A stretch of DNA of 10,341 bases from Candidatus Peregrinibacteria bacterium (GTDB taxonomy: Bacteria > Patescibacteriota > Gracilibacteria > Peribacterales > Peribacteraceae): the NCBI GenBank assembly GCA_016201685.1, contig JACQCJ010000013.1, forward strand, positions 1 through 10,341. The letters run 5' to 3'. This document shows positions 5,948 through 10,341 of this stretch, in pieces. The notes under the pieces are model-generated. The model saw only the letters and a list, made by a program, of their open reading frames with translations, was not told where the DNA came from and made no database searches. The translations under genes were made by a program, and so were the position numbers. How positions within the stretch are numbered: position 1 is the stretch's first letter; each line of letters opens with the position of its first letter.

Positions 5948-7042
5948 TTATGGCATCCCTCTGCGAACCGATCGCACAAGAACATCCGTCTCCACATTCA
6001 CGCAGTCGCCGATTGCGAGCGAACCGAGCGTCGTCATCTCCAGTGTGTGTGGGATAAGCGCCACCGTGCAGCGACCATCCTCCACCTGAGTAACAGTGAG
6101 GGAGACACCATCGATGGCGATGGAACCTTTGGGGAGAACGAAGGGGAGGAGTTTTTTTGGAAGGGAAATGGTGAGGAGGGAGTTATTATTCTCAGCCCTC
6201 TCCCCTGTCCCCTCCCTCCCAGGAGGGATGCGCGTAGAGAGCTCAATGCCTAAATTTTCCTCCACCCCCGACCCCTCCTCCGGGGAAGGAGGGGGGAATG
6301 TTCGAATGGTCGAATGAATGACGGTGAGTACAGTGTTCAAATGTTGAAGAATATCTTCATTCGTGAATCGTAGTGTATGAACGCCAAGATATTCTCGCAG
6401 AGAACGATCACGAATATGGTCTTCTTTGCTCACGGCTTCGGTTCGGTGAATGGATCCATCCACTTCAACAGCAATATTCAGTGACGGACAATAAAAATCC
6501 AGTATGCGACCTCCGAGTGGATATTGACGTCGAAATCGAACGCCGAGCCGGTCATAGCGCAATGCTTGCCATAAGGCCTTTTCGGCTTTCGTCGGCTTTT
6601 TTCTCATTTCACGGGCAAAATGCATGATGTTTCGATTCGTAGCACGCTTTTCTGTTTTCTCCCCTTCCTCCACGGGAGGAAGGGGCGGGGGGACTTGTCC
6701 GACGGAGCCTTGGCGAAGTCGGATGGAGGTAATTGTGCCAATGCCCTCCACATGCCCTTGGACAATGTGCCCTTCGAAGCGATCCGCTGCGCGTATCGCC
6801 CGCTCGAGGTTGACGCTCTGGCCGTTCCTGAGCATTCGGAGTTTCGTCTTCGACCACGTCTCGGGGACGATGTCGAACGTCATGGACCGGCGATTGAAGG
6901 AGACGACAGAGAGACACGCGCCGCTGACGGCAATGCTCGACCCAATCTTCAGATCTTTGAAGATGCCTGGACGCTCAAGGACAAGGGAATGATCGTCTTT
7001 GGAGAGAACCTTCGCCGTGGCTTCGATGAGACCGGTGAACAT
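5948..7042 (-). CDS. ribE: Riboflavin synthase alpha chain with an in-frame DUF559 domain insertion
   Basis: Riboflavin synthase dismutates two 6,7-dimethyl-8-ribityllumazine molecules to riboflavin, the last pathway step. This protein is 364 residues against about 200-220 in the family. Residues 1-108 match the N-terminal barrel and the start of the second: MFTGLIE, IGSSIAVSGACLSVV, FDIVPETWSKTKL, VNLERA and GHIVQGHVEGIGTI. Residues about 288-364 resume the C-terminal barrel: TISLPKKLLPFVLPKGSIAI, DGVSLTV, LIPHTLEMTTLG and VNVETDVLVRSVRR. Between them lie about 180 extra residues, of which 141-245 are a DUF559 (PD-(D/E)XK-like) domain with Pro/Gly/Glu-rich linkers. No stop or frameshift interrupts the frame, so the host enzyme may still fold around the insert at a surface loop. 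The ATG at 7042 fits the invariant MFTG start, and TACACT lies 6 nt upstream. Confidence 0.93.
   Translation of the reverse strand: MFTGLIEATAKVLSKDDHSLVLERPGIFKDLKIGSSIAVSGACLSVVSFNRRSMTFDIVPETWSKTKLRMLRNGQSVNLERAIRAADRFEGHIVQGHVEGIGTITSIRLRQGSVGQVPPPLPPVEEGEKTEKRATNRNIMHFAREMRKKPTKAEKALWQALRYDRLGVRFRRQYPLGGRILDFYCPSLNIAVEVDGSIHRTEAVSKEDHIRDRSLREYLGVHTLRFTNEDILQHLNTVLTVIHSTIRTFPPPSPEEGSGVEENLGIELSTRIPPGREGTGERAENNNSLLTISLPKKLLPFVLPKGSIAIDGVSLTVTQVEDGRCTVALIPHTLEMTTLGSLAIGDCVNVETDVLVRSVRRGMP
6213..6228. repeat. G/C-rich palindrome, DUF559 cassette side 1 (outer)
   Basis: TCCCTC (6213-6218) pairs with GAGGGA (6223-6228) around a 4-nt loop. It is one of three CCCTCC-type palindromes that bracket the DUF559 core, and it is translated as part of the IPPGREG linker. 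Confidence 0.55.
6272..6294. repeat. G/C-rich palindrome, DUF559 cassette side 1 (inner)
   Basis: CCCCTCCT (6272-6279) pairs perfectly with AGGAGGGG (6287-6294) around a 7-nt loop. It resembles the palindrome at 6661-6685 on the other side of the DUF559 core. Confidence 0.65.
6661..6685. repeat. 11-bp perfect hairpin, DUF559 cassette side 2
   Basis: CCCCTTCCTCC (6661-6671) pairs perfectly with GGAGGAAGGGG (6675-6685) around the triloop ACG. It lies inside the RibE frame, where it is translated as LPPVEEG. Confidence 0.75.
6698..6723. repeat. REP-like hairpin at the ribE/cassette junction
   Basis: TCCGAC (6698-6703) pairs with GTCGGA (6718-6723) around a GGAGCC...GGCGAA loop. This form resembles short dispersed hairpin repeats that I recall as common in CPR genomes. 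It falls just where RibE homology stops (after GTITSIR), so it may mark the cassette edge. Confidence 0.6.
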
Positions 7043-7048
7043 GGGAAA

Positions 7049-7054
7049 AGTGTA
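7049..7054 (-). promoter_or_regulatory. -10-like TACACT of ribE
   Basis: TACACT ends 6 nt before the ribE ATG, implying an mRNA that begins at or beside the start codon. No -35, Shine-Dalgarno or FMN riboswitch is seen upstream. Confidence 0.45.
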
Positions 7055-7067
7055 GCGCCCCTGACCC

Positions 7068-7096
7068 TGGACATCCCCCGAATTTTCTGATAGGCT
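7068..7096 (+). promoter_or_regulatory. Promoter upstream of the uvrA region
   Basis: TGGACA (7068-7073, 5 of 6) and TAGGCT (7091-7096) are spaced by 17 nt, and TGA immediately before the -10 makes it an extended -10. It lies divergent to ribE and a few nt ahead of the terminator at 7099-7135. Confidence 0.45.
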
Positions 7097-7098
7097 AA

Positions 7099-7135
7099 GG
7101 CCTCCGACGGCCCGCCGCAGCGAGGCCGTTTTTTT
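7099..7135 (+). terminator. Terminator or attenuator ahead of uvrA
   Basis: GGCCTC (7099-7104) can pair with GAGGCC (7122-7127). Alternatively ACGGCC (7107-7112) pairs with GGCCGT (7124-7129). Either stem is followed by seven T (7129-7135). No gene on the plus strand ends just before it, while a promoter does, so it may end a very short leader RNA or act as an attenuator for uvrA. Confidence 0.65.
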
Positions 7136-7152
7136 GTGTTTTTCGCCTATCC

Positions 7153-7311
7153 ATGGACCAGATCATCATCAAGGGCGCCCGCCCTTCGATCCTTCGATCC
7201 GATTCAGGATCGTTCTGTACATATCTTGAGGGAAGATTCATGGATCGTCCTGAGCCAAGTCGAAGGACGGCACGCTCAGGACGGGCACGCAGTTTCTCTC
7301 CTTCGCTGTAG
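7153..7311 (+). pseudogene. Duplicated uvrA start fused to repeat DNA (52-codon ORF)
   Basis: ATG at 7153 encodes MDQIIIKGAR, a near copy of the uvrA N-terminus MEHIVIKGAR at 7315, with the same GCCT-type flank before the ATG. After codon 10 the frame enters repeat DNA (7183-7283) and ends with TAG at 7309-7311, one codon before the uvrA ATG and in the same frame. The copies differ at about 7 of 30 bases yet stay conservative in protein. It could be a remnant of a second uvrA, an old start split by an insertion, or a leader ORF coupled to uvrA. Confidence 0.55.
7183..7283. repeat. Composite palindromic repeat (CCTTCGA / GTCCTGAG type)
   Basis: It contains the tandem unit CCTTCGAT twice (7183-7198), a hairpin CGATCC/GGATCG (7195-7200 with 7207-7212), and a perfect 10-bp inverted repeat CGTCCTGAGC/GCTCAGGACG (7246-7255 with 7274-7283). 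Related words (CCTTCGA, GCTCAGGAC) recur at 8704-8723 inside uvrA, so this is a dispersed repeat family. Confidence 0.7.
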
Positions 7312-7314
7312 CCT

Positions 7315-8844
7315 ATGGAACATATCGTTATCAAAGGCGCCCGGATGCATAATTTGAAGAATATCGATGTGTCGATCCCCCGGAATAAATTGACCGTGAT
7401 CACGGGCCTCTCGGGGTCGGGGAAATCCTCACTCGCGTTCGATACGATCTTCGCGGAGGGACAGCGGCGGTACGTGGAGAGCCTCTCGGCGTACGCGCGG
7501 CAGTTCATCGCGCAGATGGAGAAGCCGGAGGTGGATAGCATCGAGGGCCTCAGCCCCGCAATCTCGATCGATCAGAAGACTGCGCCCAGGAACCCCCGTT
7601 CCACCGTGGGAACGGTGACGGAGATCTATGACTACATGCGGCTCCTGTGGGCGAAAGTGGGCAAGGTGCACTGCAGCATTTGCGGCAAGATGCTCGGCAA
7701 GCAATCGGCCTCGCAAATCGTCGACACGATCACGCGCATGCCGGAAGGAAGGAAAATCTTCCTGCTCGCTCCGATCGTTCAGGGGAGGAAAGGCGAGCAC
7801 GTGAAGGTGATCGAAGCCATCCGCCGCGAGGGCTTCGTCCGCATGCGCATCGATGGGCAGATCGTGACGGTGGATGAAGACATTCGGCTCGACCCCAAGA
7901 AGACTCACACGATCGAGATCGTGGTGGATCGTTTGTTGGTCCGCGATCTGCAGACGAAGGACGGCGAGGTGAACGCCAATCGAACGAGGCTCGCGGATTC
8001 GGTGGAACTCTGCTTGAAGAAAGGGGAAGGCTCACTGATCGTTCTCGATGCGGAGACGAATGGAGAAACGCGCTTCGCGGAATCGTTCGTGTGCCCCGAG
8101 CATCCCGAGGAGGACATTCCAGAAATCGAGCCGCGCAGCTTCTCGTTCAATTCCCCGCACGGCGCGTGCGAGAACTGCCACGGCATCGGATCGGTGTTGC
8201 AGGTGGACGAGAGCGCCATCATCCCCAACCCCCGCCTCTCGCTCAGTGAGGGCGCCATCCATCCCTGGGCCACGTCCGCGAGCCGCACGGGATTCATGTC
8301 GCAAGTGCTGGGATCGCTCTCACGGAAAGTCGGCTTCAGCATGGCGATCCCGTGGGAGAAGCTCGAGGAAGCGATTCGCCGGATCATCCTGCATGGGTAT
8401 CCGCATCCGCTCACGGTGGAGATTCAGTCGATGAAGTTCGGCGGCACGTACCAGACGACGTACGAGGGCGTGATCCCCAATCTGGAGCGACGTCACAGCG
8501 AGACCGAGAGCAGCTACATGCGCACGCAGATCGAGGAGTACATGCTGGAGCTCCCCTGCGCGGTGTGCGGCGGCAGGCGCCTGAAGAAGGAAATCCTCGG
8601 GGTGACCGTGGGAGGGAAGAACGTCATCGAGGGGACGGATATGGCGATTGATGAGGCGAGGAGTTTCTTTGTGGGACTTATTCCAGTGGAAATTGCGAAG
8701 GGCCCTTCGACTCTGCTCAGGACAGGCGAATTGCGAAGGGCGAATGATGGAAATAATTCGCAAATCGCACTTCGCAACTCGCAAATCACCGACGGTTCGA
8801 TGAACCATCGATCGGCTTGCATCAGCGCGACAACGCGAAGCTGA
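7315..8844 (+). CDS. uvrA: UvrA excinuclease subunit A, N-terminal part (broken gene)
   Basis: UvrA is the ATP-dependent DNA-damage sensor of nucleotide excision repair and works as a dimer with UvrB. Residues 1-455 match the family: Walker A GLSGSGKSSLAFDTI (31-45), GQRRYVESLSAYARQF (49-64), the UvrB-binding region about 115-250, a first zinc module with C260-P-E-H263 and C285/C288 (the first pair is CxxH, not CxxC), and the insertion domain to about 400. C415/C418 and the FFVG segment are the last conserved points. From about 8680 the frame reads repeat DNA (GPSTLLRTGE, NNSQIALRNSQ) and ends at a TGA. The expected stretch with LSGGEAQRIRLA is missing. The ATG at 7315 fits the family N-terminus. 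The rest of UvrA continues in another frame at 8796-10088. Confidence 0.9.
   Translation: MEHIVIKGARMHNLKNIDVSIPRNKLTVITGLSGSGKSSLAFDTIFAEGQRRYVESLSAYARQFIAQMEKPEVDSIEGLSPAISIDQKTAPRNPRSTVGTVTEIYDYMRLLWAKVGKVHCSICGKMLGKQSASQIVDTITRMPEGRKIFLLAPIVQGRKGEHVKVIEAIRREGFVRMRIDGQIVTVDEDIRLDPKKTHTIEIVVDRLLVRDLQTKDGEVNANRTRLADSVELCLKKGEGSLIVLDAETNGETRFAESFVCPEHPEEDIPEIEPRSFSFNSPHGACENCHGIGSVLQVDESAIIPNPRLSLSEGAIHPWATSASRTGFMSQVLGSLSRKVGFSMAIPWEKLEEAIRRIILHGYPHPLTVEIQSMKFGGTYQTTYEGVIPNLERRHSETESSYMRTQIEEYMLELPCAVCGGRRLKKEILGVTVGGKNVIEGTDMAIDEARSFFVGLIPVEIAKGPSTLLRTGELRRANDGNNSQIALRNSQITDGSMNHRSACISATTRS
8680..8795. repeat. Repeat DNA replacing the NBD1 signature segment of uvrA
   Basis: About 116 bases stand where E. 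coli UvrA has about 66 codons. They hold two exact copies of AATTGCGAAGGGC (8691-8703 and 8729-8741) flanking a CCTTCGACT...GCTCAGGAC unit. A TTCGCAA-rich stretch follows at 8757-8786, containing TTCGCAAATCGC and TTCGCAACTCGC. UvrA homology stops at FFVGL (ending 8679) and resumes as FDEPSIGLHQRDN from 8796 in a different frame. Confidence 0.8.
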
Positions 8845-10088
8845 TTGCGACCCTCCTGCAGTTGCGTGACCTCGGCAACACCGTCATCGTCGTGGAGCAC
8901 GATGAGGAGACGATCCACACCGCGGACTACCTCCTCGAGATCGGCCCGGGCGCCGGAAAGTACGGAGGAGAGGTGATCGCGCAGGGGACGCCAGAGGAAT
9001 TGATTGCCGAGCCGACGTCGGTGACGGGACAGTACCTGAGCGGGAAGAAATCGATCGAGATCCCCAAGATTCGCCGCACAGGATCGGGGAAGACCATCGT
9101 CGTCCGGAACGCCCATCACCACAACCTGCAACACGTGACGGTGGAGTTTCCGCTGGGAACGTTCATCGGAGTTTCGGGCGTCTCAGGATCGGGAAAATCG
9201 AGCCTCATCCACGGCATCTTGGGGCCGGAGCTCCAGCGCGTCCTCAACGGCGCCCATAGCAAAGCGCAAGACGTGGGCGCGATCGAGGGGCTCGAGCACT
9301 TGGATAAAGCGATCGTCATCGACCAATCCCCCATCGGCCGCACGCCACGGAGCAACCCCGCCACGTACACGGGCGTCTTCACCGAAATCCGCGACATCTT
9401 CGCCACGACGCCGGAGGCGAAATTGCGCGGCTACAAGGCCGGCCGCTTCAGCTTCAACGTGAAGGGCGGGCGGTGTGAGGAGTGCGAAGGTGATGGACTC
9501 AAGCGCATCGAAATGCACTTCCTTCCCGACGTGTTCGTCACGTGCGAGTCGTGCCACGGCAAGCGCTACAACAGAGAAACGCTCGAGATCACCTACAAAG
9601 GGAAAACGATCGCGGAGGCGCTCGACATGACGATCACGGAGGCCACGGGATTCTTCGGTGCGATCCCGCCGATCAAGAACAAATTGCAGACACTCGAGGA
9701 CGTGGGACTCGGCTACATCCACTTGGGACAGAGCGCGACAACGCTCAGTGGCGGCGAAGCGCAGCGCGTGAAGCTCGCGACGGAATTGACGAAGCGCGCC
9801 ACGGGCAAGACCTTCTACATCCTCGATGAACCGACGACGGGCCTCCACTTCGACGACATCAAGAAGCTCCTCGAGGTCTTGCAGCGACTTGTGGACAGAG
9901 GCAACACCGTCCTCGTGATCGAGCACAATCTCGACGTCCTCAAGTCCGTGGACCACGTGATCGACATGGGACCGGACGGGGGCGGGGGCGGGGGCAAGAT
10001 CATCGCCGTGGGAACGCCGGAGGAAGTGGCGGAAGCGGAGGGGAGCTATACGGGAGAGTATTTGAGGAAGATCTTGACGAAGCATTGA
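8817..10088 (+). CDS. uvrA: UvrA excinuclease subunit A, C-terminal part (broken gene)
   Basis: This carries the rest of UvrA in a different frame from 7315-8844. Homology begins before the nominal TTG at 8817: 8799-8834 read DEPSIGLHQRDN, the NBD1 Walker B, but upstream the frame soon meets a stop at 8754. Features in the 423-residue frame: VIVVEHDEETI (24-34), Walker A of NBD2 GVSGSGKSSL (121-130), a zinc module with C220, C223, C243 and C246, signature LSGGEAQRVKLATEL (310-324), Walker B YILDEPTTGLH (334-344) and a terminal GPDGGGGGGK loop (386-394). No further defects are seen, so the break is recent or artefactual. Without a good start this part is probably not made alone; a split UvrA would lack the NBD1 signature and could not form normal ATP sites. 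Confidence 0.88.
   Translation: MHQRDNAKLIATLLQLRDLGNTVIVVEHDEETIHTADYLLEIGPGAGKYGGEVIAQGTPEELIAEPTSVTGQYLSGKKSIEIPKIRRTGSGKTIVVRNAHHHNLQHVTVEFPLGTFIGVSGVSGSGKSSLIHGILGPELQRVLNGAHSKAQDVGAIEGLEHLDKAIVIDQSPIGRTPRSNPATYTGVFTEIRDIFATTPEAKLRGYKAGRFSFNVKGGRCEECEGDGLKRIEMHFLPDVFVTCESCHGKRYNRETLEITYKGKTIAEALDMTITEATGFFGAIPPIKNKLQTLEDVGLGYIHLGQSATTLSGGEAQRVKLATELTKRATGKTFYILDEPTTGLHFDDIKKLLEVLQRLVDRGNTVLVIEHNLDVLKSVDHVIDMGPDGGGGGGKIIAVGTPEEVAEAEGSYTGEYLRKILTKH
9968..9994 (+). other. G-run cluster in uvrA (possible G-quadruplex)
   Basis: Four G-runs (GGG at 9968-9970, then GGGGG at 9978-9982, 9984-9988 and 9990-9994) fit a G-quadruplex pattern. In protein they give a run of six Gly (GPDGGGGGGK) where relatives have GG-x-GGG. 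The tract is prone to slippage and to base-calling error. Confidence 0.4.
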
Positions 10089-10198
10089 TAAGAATTTATG
10101 GAATTGAAAAAAAACGTGAATTTTCATAGTTTTACTCCCCCATGCCCTGCGTTCAAGCGGCTGCGCGTAGCCGCAGCAGCGCAGACGCGAGACGCAGG
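10089..10198. other. Spacer after uvrA with a nested hairpin
   Basis: CCTGCGT (10146-10152) pairs with ACGCAGG (10192-10198), enclosing a second stem GCGGCT/AGCCGC (10157-10162 with 10169-10174). There is no T tract on either side, so it is not a standard terminator. It abuts the presumed left end of the IS element. No gene is seen in 10089-10241. Confidence 0.5.
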
Positions 10199-10224
10199 CA
10201 CCTTAGGTCTCGCACATGAATAAG

Positions 10225-10233
10225 TGTTACACT
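10225..10233 (+). promoter_or_regulatory. Extended -10 (TGTTACACT) of the transposase gene
   Basis: TACACT preceded by TGT ends 8 nt before the ATG at 10242. The same TACACT box occurs before ribE and ribBA. Confidence 0.45.
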
Positions 10234-10241
10234 CTCCAACC

Positions 10242-10341
10242 ATGGAATCCCCCATGGCCACATTGGAGAAAAGCTACAAGCTGATCGCTCCCCATCTCGA
10301 TGAGCGCGCCCGAAGGTTGTGGTGTGCATCGCAGGCTCAAG
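10242..10341 (+). CDS. ISAzo13-family transposase, N-terminal start (partial)
   Basis: ATG at 10242 opens a frame to the window edge, encoding 33 residues with LEKSYKLIAPHLDERARRLW. The pattern L-x-P-H-L-x-E-R-x-R-R-L-W is typical of the N-terminus of ISAzo13-family transposases. A second ATG at 10254 is also possible. Catalytic residues lie beyond the window. It has the same orientation as the transposase tail at 1-87; the two fragments cover opposite ends of the protein, so whether they are identical copies cannot be tested here. Confidence 0.7.
   Translation, partial: MESPMATLEKSYKLIAPHLDERARRLWCASQAQ

Larger units (their letters stand above)
6190..6725 (-). mobile_element. DUF559 endonuclease-like cassette with palindromic flanks inside ribE
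   Basis: The core (about 6308-6622) encodes FAREMRKKPTKAEKALWQAL, FRRQYPLGGRILDFYC, NIAVEVDGSIH and LRFTNEDILQHL. This is the DUF559/Vsr-related pattern, with D182 and E193-x-D195 (RibE numbering) as likely catalytic acids. An ATG at 6625 could start a free-standing protein. On both sides are GC-rich hairpins of similar composition, translated as PPPLPPVEEGE on one side and PPSPEEGSG and RIPPGREG on the other. The cassette runs in the same direction as ribE, in frame and without a stop. Borders are estimates from where RibE homology stops and resumes. That it moves or moved as a unit is inference; no target duplication could be assigned. Confidence 0.7.
10199..10341 (+). mobile_element. Left end of an ISAzo13-like insertion sequence (partial)
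   Basis: The element probably begins near 10199-10205, where the plus strand (CACCTTAGGTCTCGCACATG) is the inverted match of 95-118. It contains the start of the transposase gene and runs off the window. Confidence 0.45.

Noticed and set aside
6184..6719. Intein in RibE
   Set aside because: There is no N-terminal Cys/Ser splice block and no C-terminal His-Asn followed by Cys/Ser/Thr at the borders; the inserted domain is DUF559 with simple linkers.
7043..7100. FMN riboswitch upstream of ribE
   Set aside because: None of the conserved RFN sequence blocks is present, and the likely transcript starts almost at the ATG.
8680..8844. Programmed frameshift joining the two uvrA frames
   Set aside because: No slippery site would help, because about 66 conserved residues are missing rather than only the frame being shifted.
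1..10341. CRISPR array, tRNA or rRNA genes
   Set aside because: No regularly spaced direct repeats, cloverleaf structures or rRNA-like sequence were seen on either strand.

Overview
The window looks like a piece of a Patescibacteria (CPR) genome, perhaps close to Peregrinibacteria/Peribacteria. The case is circumstantial: compact genes on one strand, almost no Shine-Dalgarno sequences, a 22-residue all-basic mini-protein, a surface SLH protein with a Ser-rich linker, and short palindromic repeats lying inside reading frames. TGA is used as a stop (ribBA, the uvrA 3' part, the left transposase end), so this is not a TGA-recoding lineage.

Layout. Positions 1-87 are the last 28 codons of an ISAzo13-family transposase. 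From 272 to 7042 everything is on the minus strand. Read in transcription order: ribE (riboflavin synthase, 7042-5948) with a DUF559 endonuclease-like domain inserted in frame; a helical unknown protein (5782-5330); ribH (5304-4840); an exported three-SLH-domain protein (4782-3379); a small unknown charged protein (3330-2905); ribBA (2865-1654); a Lys/Arg-rich 22-mer (1523-1455) closed by a terminator; and an M20 metallopeptidase (1366-272). From 7068 the plus strand carries a promoter, an attenuator-like terminator, a duplicated uvrA start with an inserted palindromic repeat, and uvrA itself (7315-10088). The uvrA gene is broken near 8680-8795, where repeat DNA replaces the first ABC signature and the lead-in to Walker B. 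The window ends with the first 33 codons of another ISAzo13-family transposase in the same orientation as the left one.

How the genes work together. RibBA, RibH and RibE supply three of the four core steps from GTP and ribulose-5-phosphate to riboflavin; ribD is not in the window. No FMN riboswitch is visible. Most genes carry a -10-like hexamer 6-10 nt before ATG (TACACT three times), which suggests each is transcribed separately as a nearly leaderless mRNA.

The main points for a second look are the in-frame DUF559 cassette in ribE with GC-rich palindromes on both sides, the repeat-for-domain replacement in uvrA, the duplicated uvrA start, and the leaderless-promoter pattern.
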